In this document: piece after piece, positions 43,493 to 51,588 of the stretch
Layout: each line of letters opens with the position of its first letter
Position numbering within the stretch: the first letter of the stretch is position 1
NCBI GenBank assembly: GCA_005223095.1
Contig: NJBQ01000004.1
Location: 1-60,878, forward strand
Origin: Candidatus Aerophobetes bacterium Ae_b3a
GTDB taxonomy: Bacteria > Aerophobota > Aerophobia > Aerophobales > AE-B3A
Reading direction: 5' to 3'
DNA: 60,878 nt
The notes under the pieces: model-generated
What the model was told of the DNA's origin: nothing
Seen by the model: the letters and a program-made list of their open reading frames with translations, nothing else
Database searches by the model: none
Program-made: the position numbers and the translations under genes

Positions 43493-44425
43493 ATGAGTCA
43501 GATATTTGGACCAGTACCCTCTAGAAGACTGGGATTTTCTCTGGGTATAGACACAGTCCCCTATAAAACCTGTAGCCTTGATTGTATCTATTGTCAAGTG
43601 GGCAGGACCACCAATAAGACTATTAAGAGGAAAGAATATATATCTTGCCATGATATTCTGCCTGGAATAGAGGAGATTCTTCTTAAACAGAAAGAAAGGA
43701 TTGATTATATTACCTTTTCCGGTTCTGGGGAGCCCACCTTGAATTCCAGGATGAAAACGATAATCAATAGTATCAAGAAATTAGCCTCTATTCCCATAGC
43801 CGTATTAACTAATGGAACTCTTCTCTTTCAACCAGAAACACGGGAAGAGCTGATGGAAGCAGATTTAGTTATTCCTTCTCTGGATGCAGTAAGCGAGGAA
43901 GTATTTAAGAAGGTAAATCGTCCTCATCAGTCACTGAGAATTGATAAAATAATAGATGGATTAAGTGATTTTTCTCAGGAGTTCAAGGGGAAAATCTGGT
44001 TGGAGATTATGATAGTGAAAGGAACAAACGATTCTCCCCAGGAGATAAAGAGGATGGCTAAGGCAATTGAGAAAATAAAACTGGATAAGATTCAATTAAA
44101 TACTGTTGTTCGTCCTCCAGTAGAAGAATTCGCTCAGCCTGTTAACTTAGAGGATTTAAAGAAGATAAGGAGGACTCTAGGGGAAAAGTGTGAAATTATA
44201 GCTGAATTTAAGAGACCAAATCAAGAATTTTATAGGGAGGATATAGAGAAAGGGATATTAACTATGGTTAAGAGACGTCCGGTTACACTGCTTGATATTT
44301 CTCGTGCCTCAGGAATACATCAGAATGAGGCAATAAAATACCTGAATATACTAAAAAAAGAAGACCAAATATTGACTAAAGTTTACAGAGGAAGAAGATA
44401 CTACTCCAAAAAAAACAGCGTATAG
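43493..44425 (+). CDS. Radical SAM protein with C-terminal winged helix
   Basis: 310 residues. CSLDCIYCQVG holds the CxxxCxxC cluster; the fold resembles the COG0731-like radical SAM group (TFSGSGEPTLNS, VLTNGTLLF, PSLDAVSEEVFKKVNRPH). The last ~60 residues (RRPVTLLDISRASGIHQNEA, YLNILKKEDQI) form a winged helix, an unusual addition that may bind DNA or RNA. The substrate is unknown. It follows the DUF362 gene in the same direction. Confidence 0.85.
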   Translation: MSQIFGPVPSRRLGFSLGIDTVPYKTCSLDCIYCQVGRTTNKTIKRKEYISCHDILPGIEEILLKQKERIDYITFSGSGEPTLNSRMKTIINSIKKLASIPIAVLTNGTLLFQPETREELMEADLVIPSLDAVSEEVFKKVNRPHQSLRIDKIIDGLSDFSQEFKGKIWLEIMIVKGTNDSPQEIKRMAKAIEKIKLDKIQLNTVVRPPVEEFAQPVNLEDLKKIRRTLGEKCEIIAEFKRPNQEFYREDIEKGILTMVKRRPVTLLDISRASGIHQNEAIKYLNILKKEDQILTKVYRGRRYYSKKNSV

Positions 44426-44498
44426 CATTTAGTTAATTGTTCATAGTTCATTGTTCATCGATAAAATCAGCACTTTCCTCTCCCTTTTGGGGAGAGGA
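44426..44498 (+). repeat. Word repeat and GC palindrome, copy 3
   Basis: gcgtatagcatttag and ttgttcatagttcattgttcatcg are followed by CCTCTCCCTTTTGGGGAGAGG at 44478-44498. This is the same palindrome family and lies ~40 bases before the Fur start. Confidence 0.55.
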
Positions 44499-44538
44499 TT
44501 AAGGAATTGCTCTAAGATATTACTGGAGGTGATGGAAT

Positions 44539-44985
44539 ATGCGTGGTCCTCCTTGGTGGCGAGGAAAATTGAAGGATGCTGGGTTCAGGTTAACTCTACC
44601 TCGACAGATTATCCTGAATGTTTTAACTACAACTCCTAAACACTTAAGTGCGGAGGAGATATTCCTCCTGGTTCATAAAAAGTATCCGGGGATTGGTCTG
44701 GCTACTGTCTATCGTACTCTGGATCTATTAACCGACATGAATCTTATTAGCAAATTTGATTTTGGCGACGGGAGGAGTCGTTATGAGCTAATAGGTCGAT
44801 CTCGCAAGGGATACCATCATCATCTGGTTTGTGTCGGATGTGGACGGATAGTTAATTTTAGTGATTTTGCTGAGAGAGAGAGAAGCTTTATCCAGAACCT
44901 AGAGATTGAACTATCTCAGAGATATAAATTCAAAATAGATTCTCACCGAATTTACTTTTACGGAGTATGCAAGGACTGTCAGTAA
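44539..44985 (+). CDS. Fur-family metalloregulator
   Basis: 148 residues. The N-terminal winged helix spans ~8-85 (GFRLTLPRQIILNVL, HLSAEEIFLLVHKKYPGIGLATVYRTLDLL). The dimerisation domain has GYHHHLVCVGCGRI, with histidine and cysteine metal sites, and C-x2-C in GVCKDCQ at the end. Members sense Fe, Mn, Zn or peroxide; which applies here is not clear. AGGAGGTGAT precedes the ATG. Confidence 0.9.
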   Translation: MRGPPWWRGKLKDAGFRLTLPRQIILNVLTTTPKHLSAEEIFLLVHKKYPGIGLATVYRTLDLLTDMNLISKFDFGDGRSRYELIGRSRKGYHHHLVCVGCGRIVNFSDFAERERSFIQNLEIELSQRYKFKIDSHRIYFYGVCKDCQ

Positions 44986-45094
44986 GTTCTGATGATATTC
45001 TGTTTGGCAGAAAGGTGACTAAATAGATAAGATATATTTAGGTGTAGGAATTTCAAAGAATTTTATAAATGGTATGTAGGGTAAAAGGAAAAGT

Positions 45095-45170
45095 TCTCTC
45101 TCCCTAAGGGGAAAGGGCGGGGGGTGAGATACGAGATACGAGATATGCCGAGCCTAGCGAGGCGTATCTT
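45095..45170 (+). repeat. Degenerate GC palindrome plus word repeat
   Basis: CTCTCCCTAAGGGGAAAG, a weaker palindrome copy, followed by tandem gatacgagatacgagatat and an inverted gccgagcctagcgaggc. No gene. Confidence 0.5.
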
Positions 45171-45186
45171 GGCAGGAGGATAAAGA

Positions 45187-45399
45187 ATGCGGGAGTGCAG
45201 TATAAAACAGAATAAGAAAAGGTGTAATTGCAGCTATGAGCCCTGCAGTAGAAATGGAATTTGCTGTGAGTGTATCACTTATCACTGGGAGATGGGAGAA
45301 TTACCAGCCTGTTTTTTCCCCGATGATATAGAAAGAACCTACGATCGTTCTGTTGAAAAATTTATTAAGACTTATCAGGAAAGAGGGCGCTGGTGGTAA
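45187..45399 (+). CDS. DUF6485 small cysteine-rich protein
   Basis: 70 residues. Cysteines are spaced as [22 protein letters not shown], then LPACFFPDD. This matches DUF6485 (CNC...C-x-x-x-G-x-CCEC...YH...LPACFF). It probably binds metal; no function is known. AGGAGGATAAAGA precedes the ATG, so the start is secure. Confidence 0.85.
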   Translation: MRECSIKQNKKRCNCSYEPCSRNGICCECITYHWEMGELPACFFPDDIERTYDRSVEKFIKTYQERGRWW

Positions 45400-45565
45400 A
45401 ATCGTGAATCGTGAATAGTGAATCGCAAACAAGGAAATAAATGATTGTAGGGTTTGGTTGACAATTCACGATTCACCAGCCCTGTTGTGCGTGATGCGTA
45501 TTGCGCAATACAATATACGATATACGCAATACGAAATACGATTCACGAAATACCGCTCACGAAAA
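45400..45565 (+). repeat. Word repeat island
   Basis: aatcgtgaatcgtgaatag, then gacaattcacgattcacc and a run built from gcaatacaatatacgatata. It matches 37900-37985 and 195-300 in word content. It fills most of the gap between DUF6485 and map. Confidence 0.6.
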
Positions 45566-45599
45566 TTATCCTGAGCTGTTCCTTAAAAGGACATAATTA

Positions 45600-46373
45600 A
45601 TGATTACTTTAAAGTCAAAAGAAGAATTGGAATTACTTAGAGAAGCCGGGCAAATTGTGGCAGAGGTTCTGGGAGAATTGCGAGAGGTTATTATTACAAA
45701 TTCAGGAACAACTACACAGGAACTCGACCGTTTAGCGGAGAGCCTGATATTGAAACGGGGAGCTAAGCCAGCTTTTAAGGGATATCGTGGATTCCCCTCT
45801 TCTTTATGTACTTCCATTAATGAACAAGTTGTTCATGGTATCCCCGGGTCTTATAGATTACGTTCAGGTGATATTATAAGCCTCGATTTGGGAGTGAGGT
45901 TTAATGGATACTATGGTGATGCAGCTGTCACTGTGATTGTAGGCAAGGTAAGCGATGAAGTAAAGAAATTATTGCAAATTACCGAAGGGGCACTATACAG
46001 AGGAATCAAACAGGCAAAGGTGGGAAACAAGCTCTCTGATATTTCTTATGCTATCCAATCTTATGTAGAGAAAAATGGATTTTCTGTAGTAAGAGCTCTC
46101 GTCGGTCACGGGATTGGAAAAGCTCTCCACGAAGAACCGGCAGTGCCTAATTTTGGCAAACCTCACCAGGGTCCCCTCCTTAAAAAAGGAATGACATTAG
46201 CAATTGAGCCAATGGTTAATACAAAAAGCTTTGAGGTCAAAGTAAAAGAGGATAACTGGACAGTGGTAACAGCAGACGGTAAACCTTCTGCTCATTTCGA
46301 ACATACCATTGCTATAATGAAAAACGAGCCAGAAATATTAACATTAACTAAACAAAAGAAAAGAGAAGTGTGA
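45600..46373 (+). CDS. map: Methionine aminopeptidase, type I
   Basis: 257 residues. Metal ligands are visible: two Asp in ISLDLGVRFNGYYGDAAVT, His in GHGIGKALHEEP, Glu in AIEPMVN and Glu in FEHTIAI. It removes the N-terminal methionine of new proteins. Its last 78 bases are duplicated at 55873-55950, just before the second yhcC-like copy. It overlaps the next gene by 4 bases. Confidence 0.96.
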   Translation: MITLKSKEELELLREAGQIVAEVLGELREVIITNSGTTTQELDRLAESLILKRGAKPAFKGYRGFPSSLCTSINEQVVHGIPGSYRLRSGDIISLDLGVRFNGYYGDAAVTVIVGKVSDEVKKLLQITEGALYRGIKQAKVGNKLSDISYAIQSYVEKNGFSVVRALVGHGIGKALHEEPAVPNFGKPHQGPLLKKGMTLAIEPMVNTKSFEVKVKEDNWTVVTADGKPSAHFEHTIAIMKNEPEILTLTKQKKREV

Positions 46374-47290
46374 AACATAACGGCAGGCGTTATTATCCGT
46401 TCAGTCAGTTTTTGAAGGAAAGGTTCGGCTGTAAGGTTTATAAATTACCTGTTGATGCTGGTTTTACCTGTCCCAATAGAGATGGCAAGATTGGTTACGG
46501 TGGTTGCACTTACTGTTATAACCCAAGTTTCAGCCCTCCCATCCTTTTACAAAAATCAAGTATTTCTCTCCAGGTTAAATATAGAAAAGCTTTGCTCAAA
46601 AGAAAAGGTAAAGTTAACAAATTTTTGGTCTATTTTCAATCCTATACAAATACCTACGCAAAGGTGAAGATTCTAAAGAGGCTGTATGATGAAGCTATTC
46701 AGGATAAGGACGTCATCGGCTTTTGTATCGGAACCAGACCTGACTGTGTTCCTGATGAAGTGCTTGACCTCATTGAAAGTTATGCCCAGAATTACCATAT
46801 CTGGCTCGAATATGGACTCCAATCAATGCATGATGAGACACTTTTAAGAATTAGGAGGGGTCATAATTTTGCTCAGTTTGGAGATGCAGTTAAGCGAACG
46901 CAGGGTAGGAATATCTTTATTTGCGTTCATATTATTCTGGGTCTACCGGGTGAGGCAAAAGAAGACATCCTCAAAACAACTAGGGCGCTAGTCAGAATGG
47001 GAATTGATGGAATTAAGCTCCACCACCTCCAAGTTATAAAGAATACAAGGATAGCTAGAGAATTTAGCAAAGGAGAATTTAAGGTTCTTTCTTTAGAAGA
47101 CTATATAAAACTTGTTTGCGATGTGCTTGAATTGCTTCCGGCCAGGATTGCTATCCAACGACTGGTAGGAGAAGTTCTTCAAGATAAGATGCTTGTCGCC
47201 CCCCGCTGGAATCTCAATAAACATAAGGTTCTCTCTGCTATTGACCAGGAGTTTGTAGATAGGGGTTCTTTCCAGGGCTCAAAGTTTGAT
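46296..47290 (+). repeat. Long direct repeat, copy A (~995 bp)
   Basis: Contains the end of map and almost all of the yhcC-like gene. It matches 55873-56866 at about 98-99% by eye, with one single-base length difference in an A-run and most substitutions in the first half. The matching ends inside the gene, at the codons after GSKFD. The two copies bracket the sugar cassette. Confidence 0.9.
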
Positions 47291-47320
47291 GAGGCTGATG
47301 GAAGTGAAAGAAAGTGCTAA
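46370..47320 (+). CDS. Radical SAM protein, YhcC/YtqA-like, copy A
   Basis: 316 residues. FTCPNRDGKIGYGGCTYC holds the three cysteines in the widely spaced form (Cx11CxxC) of this family. GFCIGTRPDCVPDEVLDLIE, EYGLQSMHDETLLRIRRGH, and HIILGLPGEAKEDIL are the core blocks. The function of YhcC is not established. It starts at GTG overlapping the map stop. The last ~10 residues (EADGSERKC) differ from copy B, because the repeat ends there. Confidence 0.9.
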   Translation: MKHNGRRYYPFSQFLKERFGCKVYKLPVDAGFTCPNRDGKIGYGGCTYCYNPSFSPPILLQKSSISLQVKYRKALLKRKGKVNKFLVYFQSYTNTYAKVKILKRLYDEAIQDKDVIGFCIGTRPDCVPDEVLDLIESYAQNYHIWLEYGLQSMHDETLLRIRRGHNFAQFGDAVKRTQGRNIFICVHIILGLPGEAKEDILKTTRALVRMGIDGIKLHHLQVIKNTRIAREFSKGEFKVLSLEDYIKLVCDVLELLPARIAIQRLVGEVLQDKMLVAPRWNLNKHKVLSAIDQEFVDRGSFQGSKFDEADGSERKC

Positions 47321-47449
47321 ACGGAAAAATAACTTTTGAGTTTCCGAAAGAACTCGCGGCAAGGAAAAGTTTGCACCTCTCTCGATAGATCCTGGGGGTA
47401 CATATTTGACCCAGAGTTCTCGATAATATCTCTTAGAGGTGTTAGTCAT
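47279..47449 (-). CDS. Short ORF, probable truncated gene
   Basis: A 56-codon frame reads MTNTSKRYYRELWVKYVPPG, then SIERGANFSLPRVLSETQ. The first ~43 residues look like a natural N-terminus, and a purine-rich site (GAAAGAG) precedes it. The C-terminal part runs antisense through the duplicated yhcC end, so the gene seems cut by that repeat. It follows the dehydrogenase remnant and would be the last gene of the sugar operon. Family not recognised. Confidence 0.3.
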   Translation of the reverse strand: MTNTSKRYYRELWVKYVPPGSIERGANFSLPRVLSETQKLFFRLALSFTSISLIKL

Positions 47450-47458
47450 ATTGCTCTT

Positions 47459-47697
47459 TCATGGAATCACAACTACTTTAGCGCATTCTTCTGTTTTTGC
47501 CTGTTCCAAGGCCTCTCGGATATTAGCTAGAGGAAATTTGTGAGTAACAATTCTTTTTATGCCAATTTTTTTATGATAGCTTTCCAATACTCGTAAAGCA
47601 GAGTCAAATTTTCTTGGTGCATATCCCCATCAGCAATAGGAGGGACTTCATACTCTTTTATTTCTATTCTTCCTTCTTTTTTTACCACTACAGCTTT
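47459..47697 (-). pseudogene. Zinc alcohol dehydrogenase remnant, internally deleted
   Basis: An N-terminal piece (KAVVVKKEGRIEIKEYEVPP, IADGD) joins a C-terminal piece (IKRIVTHKFPLANIREALEQ, AKTEECAKVVVIP, stop). These match the start and the end of medium-chain, zinc-dependent dehydrogenases. Over 200 residues, including the metal and NAD sites, are missing and a stop codon interrupts the first residues. It lies next to the truncated UroD-like gene at the end of the sugar operon. Confidence 0.75.
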
Positions 47698-47732
47698 GGT
47701 TCACAGTCTTTTCCTTCACTAAACATCAAAAG

Positions 47733-48071
47733 TTACTCCCACCAATCTTCCCTACTCTTACAGGGGTAGTCGATAATTTCAGGAGTAGTGGAGTAGTCTT
47801 TATGGTTGCGTCTAAGACCCCCATATGGAGTGGTAGTTACGATGTACTCTTCGTTTTCCTCCACTACCTTTACCGGAAAGCGAGGGGTAGTATCAGGGCG
47901 AAAAGAGACGATCTCATAGTCGAAGTACTCAGCTGGGGAGATATTTGTTGGAAGTCCTTCCCTATACCAGCGCTCGATAGTCGATGGCCAGGGATAATCG
48001 CAAATAGCCACTCTATCCCCCTCTTTGTGATTAAGTGCCATTAAGATTCGTTTCCGCGAAGTCAATCCCAT
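47733..48071 (-). pseudogene. UroD-like methyltransferase, truncated after ~112 residues
   Basis: LTSRKRILMALNHKEGDRVA is the typical start of uroporphyrinogen-decarboxylase-like proteins (MtaA/CmuA group and related). The frame then runs through YPCKSREDWWE and stops at 47733, about a third of the ~340 residues expected. ATG at 48071 or TTG at 48062 is the likely start. A longer frame that begins at 48359 overlaps the permease gene and is rejected. The family includes corrinoid methyltransferases; here the catalytic C-terminus is lost. Confidence 0.7.
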
Positions 48072-48142
48072 TCTCCGTATGTTTAAAAAAGAACCACGTC
48101 CGTAAGAGCGTGGGTATCTATAAATTGTGTAGCTTTCAAACG

Positions 48143-48982
48143 CTACCCTTTCACGGCACCTAGTGTAATACCCGAGATGAAATGCTTTTGAAATATCAGG
48201 AAGAATACTATAAGTGGCAGTACAGCGACGGTACACCCGGCCAGAACAGCACCCCAGGGAGTATCGAATTCTTGAGCTGGAATAAGGTTCACTCCTAATA
48301 CAATCGTATACATATCGTAGGTGCGAAGCACAAGAAGAGGCCACAAGAAAGAATTCCATGAGAACATAAAATGCATTATTCCTAGGGCAACCAAAGCTGG
48401 TTTAATTATTGGTAAAATAATCTGGGAGTATGTTCTAAAATCACTACATCCATCTATTTTTGCTGCATCTATTACTTCATCGGGAACGGTAGCTATATAT
48501 TGTCTCATAAAGAAGATACCAAAAGCACTAGCAGAGCCAGGAATAATAACAGCATAATACGTATTGACCCACTTAAGAGCTTTTATAATAAGAAAGGATG
48601 GTATGATTCCTACTTCTACAGGGACCATCATCGTCGCCAGCAGAAAGAAAAATAGAAAGTATCGACCGGGGAAGTGATGTTTTGCGAAGGCAAATCCTGC
48701 CAGAGAGCAGAAAAACAAAGAAAGCAAGGTATAGCCACTTGCGATAATAATTGAATTGAAAAGCTCCCGCAAGAGAGGAATTGTGCTAAATACAAATCTG
48801 TAGTTTTCCAGAGTAGGATTTTTAGGAATTAATCTGAGTGTGGTGCTAAAAATCTCGTGCGGTGGTTTTAAAGATCCCGAAATCATCCAAAATAGAGGAA
48901 AAAGAGTAATAAATACCCCTATTATGAGCACCAAATGAGTTACTATCTTAAACAGGTAAGTCTTAAAATCAGTAAATAACAT
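48143..48982 (-). CDS. ABC sugar permease, MalG/UgpE type
   Basis: 279 residues with six transmembrane helices. The EAA loop that contacts the ATPase is visible as EVIDAAKIDGCSDFRTYSQI with ILPIIKPAL. The family forms a heterodimer with the UgpA/MalF partner and takes up oligosaccharides. It is preceded by the partner permease and GGTGATG precedes the ATG. Confidence 0.93.
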   Translation of the reverse strand: MLFTDFKTYLFKIVTHLVLIIGVFITLFPLFWMISGSLKPPHEIFSTTLRLIPKNPTLENYRFVFSTIPLLRELFNSIIIASGYTLLSLFFCSLAGFAFAKHHFPGRYFLFFFLLATMMVPVEVGIIPSFLIIKALKWVNTYYAVIIPGSASAFGIFFMRQYIATVPDEVIDAAKIDGCSDFRTYSQIILPIIKPALVALGIMHFMFSWNSFLWPLLVLRTYDMYTIVLGVNLIPAQEFDTPWGAVLAGCTVAVLPLIVFFLIFQKHFISGITLGAVKG

Positions 48983-48990
48983 AACTTACA

Positions 48991-49899
48991 TCACCCCAGA
49001 CTTTTTCTACCCCAAATTCTTAGCTGAACCCAGGAAGCCATTACAACAAAACCAAATAGACCAAATGAAATTGCACTAGCATAACCGAATTTAAAGTATT
49101 GGAAAGCTGTATTGTACAGATAAAGAGTCATTGAGATTGACGAATTTGCTGGACCACCATGGGTAAGTACATAAGGCTCCGTAAATATTCTAAAAGAACC
49201 TATGGTTTCGATAATAAAGCAGAAAAAAAGAATAGGTTTTAATGCGGGTATAGTAATATGCCATGTCCTCTGAAGAGCATTTGCTCCGTCGATTTCAGCT
49301 GCTTCGTATAACTGCGTATTGATAGTTTGCAACCCAGCTAGCAGGATGATCATATACCATCCCACTACACGCCATATATTCAAGATTATGATTGAGTTTT
49401 TGGACCACTTACTACTCGCTATCCAAGGTATACGAAAGATACCTATCTTATTTAGCACATAATTTAACACGCCATACTCTGTGTCATATATAACGCCAAA
49501 CACTAAGGCAACTGCAACTATAGCAATGCAAGTAGGAAGGTAAAAAGTCATCCTGTAAAATCCCTTCATTCTTAGTGCTACAGAGTTTAGTACAATGGCG
49601 AGTGCTAGGGCAAGCAGAAGCATAATAAAGATGTGACCGAGCCACATATAAGCAGTGTTTTTCAAGCTTACCCAGAATAATTCATCCTCAAGGAGATTCA
49701 TATAATTTCTCAGTCCCACAAAATCTCTTGGTCCAAATCCTCTCCACTGGTGAAAGCTTAGGTAAAAGGAGTAAAGAATTGGGAAAGCTCCAAAAATCAT
49801 AAAGAGAATGTAAAAGGGAGAGATAAAAATATAAGCATTTCGGTAGCGCTTAACTTCTTTAACTAAGCTACCTACTCCCCTTGTTTTCTTTATGTACAT
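48991..49899 (-). CDS. ABC sugar permease, MalF/UgpA type
   Basis: 302 residues with six transmembrane helices. The EAA loop reads QLYEAAEIDGANALQRTWHI followed by TIPALKPI. It pairs with the next permease. It follows the solute-binding protein gene across a 15-bp hairpin (49923-49956). The N-terminal cytoplasmic extension is longer than usual (~22 residues). Confidence 0.93.
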   Translation of the reverse strand: MYIKKTRGVGSLVKEVKRYRNAYIFISPFYILFMIFGAFPILYSFYLSFHQWRGFGPRDFVGLRNYMNLLEDELFWVSLKNTAYMWLGHIFIMLLLALALAIVLNSVALRMKGFYRMTFYLPTCIAIVAVALVFGVIYDTEYGVLNYVLNKIGIFRIPWIASSKWSKNSIIILNIWRVVGWYMIILLAGLQTINTQLYEAAEIDGANALQRTWHITIPALKPILFFCFIIETIGSFRIFTEPYVLTHGGPANSSISMTLYLYNTAFQYFKFGYASAISFGLFGFVVMASWVQLRIWGRKSLG

Positions 49900-49922
49900 A
49901 TCTACTCACCTTTCAAATCGTT

Positions 49923-49956
49923 CCCCTAAAGGAGGGATAAATCCCTCCTTTAGGGG
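49923..49956 (-). other. Perfect 15-bp hairpin after the solute-binding protein gene
   Basis: CCCCTAAAGGAGGGA, loop TAAA, then TCCCTCCTTTAGGGG. The stem is perfect over 15 bp and lies 15 bases after the solute-binding protein stop, before the first permease. There is no T-run. Such hairpins commonly stabilise the upstream mRNA, raising binding-protein output over the permeases. Confidence 0.8.
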
Positions 49957-49970
49957 TCATCTGCTGTTAA

Positions 49971-51281
49971 CTACAAAGATTCTCCAATTTTTCGTCTGAT
50001 GGTAGTAGCGGCGTCTCTGATAGCCTGTTCAACAGTTTTTTGACCTTCAATTGCCTTCATTAGTTCAGCCATGATGTACGAAGAAGCTTCAACATTGTTA
50101 GCAGTATAGTGGGGCATTTTTGCGTTTTCTTGAATTTCAAACTCTAGCTCTCTCACATACTGCCCTCCGTAGAACTCTGAAGTTTGGTGAAAGAAAGGGT
50201 CTTTTTGAGCGGGGAGATAAGCTGGAGTTGCCCACCATGTTTTGTTCAGTTCAACGGTTGTCTCTATATCTAGGAAGCTATGTCGCATGTACTCCCAGAC
50301 AACATCTGGCATCTCTGTTTCAGATGTACCAGCAACATTTGCTGAGCCAGACTGAAATGCGTAACGAGAACCTCCCTTCTTAAATGCAGGGAGGAGCATA
50401 ATACCCCACTTTCCCTTTGTCTCAGGAGCTTGTTTTTTCATAATTTCTGTCATCCAGTTAGCTGTTACTATCGAAGCCACCCTTCCTTCCTTAAGAGCAG
50501 CCCACCAGGAACCAGACCAGTCATCCATTTGAACAGCGATGCCCTCCTTAATGAACTTGTCGAGAAGGGATAACGCCTCAATAGCTCTGGGATCTTTATC
50601 TATCAGAGTATCGCCTGTATTTGGATCGAATATGCTGAGTCCATCCTGAAGACCAAGAAACATCTCGACTTTATAGTACTGGAGCTCGGTACCTCCCACG
50701 TTTGTCATAAAACGTTCTTTACCTCCAAGGGTTCTGGAAACCTTTTTACCTGCTGCGATATAATCGTCCCAGGTTTCAATTGCTCCTGGATCAATTCCTG
50801 CCATATCAAATATATCTCTGCGGTAAAAAAGCATTCCAGTATTAGGTCTCCAAGGTACTGCCCATACCTTTCCATGACGACTAACGGAGTCCAGTACGGG
50901 AGTCGGAATGTCTTTTAGGTATGGTTGTATTCTCTTTGTCAAGTCCAGAAGGACACCAGCGTCGGCAAGTTCAGGAATGTAACCAGAGGGACATTCAATA
51001 CAATCGGGGATTCCTGTACCAGTGGCATAGGCCATTATCAGTTTTTTTATCTGTTCGTCACTATCAGGTGATTGTATATTTTCGAATTCTATCCCCTCAT
51101 ATTGGGGATAATCTTTCACGAATAGATCAAAAGCCTTTTTGTAGAATGTCCAGTCTCCCCAGGTCCAGAATACAAACTTATTTGTCGACGATGCCCAACC
51201 TGTTCCTATACTCATAATTGAGATAGCAAACAATACTATGAACACCCACGCTGCTTTTCTTTGTTTCTTTCTTTTAAACAT
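49971..51281 (-). CDS. ABC sugar solute-binding protein
   Basis: 436 residues. A signal peptide (AAWVFIVLFAISIMSIGTGWA) leads to a family 1 extracellular binding protein: VLLDLTKRIQPYLKD, VWAVPWRPNTGMLFYRRDIF, TVEQAIRDAATTIRRKIGE. It captures a carbohydrate in the periplasm for the two permeases that follow. It has no lipobox cysteine, which fits a diderm. AGGAGGATGT precedes the ATG. Confidence 0.93.
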   Translation of the reverse strand: MFKRKKQRKAAWVFIVLFAISIMSIGTGWASSTNKFVFWTWGDWTFYKKAFDLFVKDYPQYEGIEFENIQSPDSDEQIKKLIMAYATGTGIPDCIECPSGYIPELADAGVLLDLTKRIQPYLKDIPTPVLDSVSRHGKVWAVPWRPNTGMLFYRRDIFDMAGIDPGAIETWDDYIAAGKKVSRTLGGKERFMTNVGGTELQYYKVEMFLGLQDGLSIFDPNTGDTLIDKDPRAIEALSLLDKFIKEGIAVQMDDWSGSWWAALKEGRVASIVTANWMTEIMKKQAPETKGKWGIMLLPAFKKGGSRYAFQSGSANVAGTSETEMPDVVWEYMRHSFLDIETTVELNKTWWATPAYLPAQKDPFFHQTSEFYGGQYVRELEFEIQENAKMPHYTANNVEASSYIMAELMKAIEGQKTVEQAIRDAATTIRRKIGESL

Positions 51282-51588
51282 CTACATCCTCCTATTTCGT
51301 GTTTAGTCTAGACTGCCTTAGTTCTATTGCCTCCGTCACCCCCTTCCAACCTTAATTTGCAGCTTTATCTTTTTAAAAAAGATCCAGGTTTGAAGAGATG
51401 GAATTCTACATTTACCATACACTTACCTCTTTTTCATTTTACCAAAAATAGGTATTTGAGATGTGTTTCATGGACTTCCTGAATCAAAATTCCTCTGATG
51501 AACTTGTCTACTGCAAAATTTAAACCATCTTGACTTTCTTGAGCTCCCAGTGAAGGAAAGAATGAAAACCTCTGATTATATAGCCTAG
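51282..51588. other. Gap between glycosidase and solute-binding protein genes
   Basis: No gene is called here. A minus-strand open frame from ~51585 to ~51440 reads LYNQRFSFFPSLGAQESQDG, then FAVDKFIRGILIQEVHETH, without a start codon. It is one frame away from the end of the glycosidase gene, so it may be its frameshifted old C-terminus. The rest is a leader for the solute-binding protein gene. Confidence 0.3.

Noticed and set aside
48072-48359. Upstream extension of the UroD-like frame
   Set aside because: It is antisense-frame overlap with the permease gene; the family start (LTSRKRIL) lies at 48071 or 48062.
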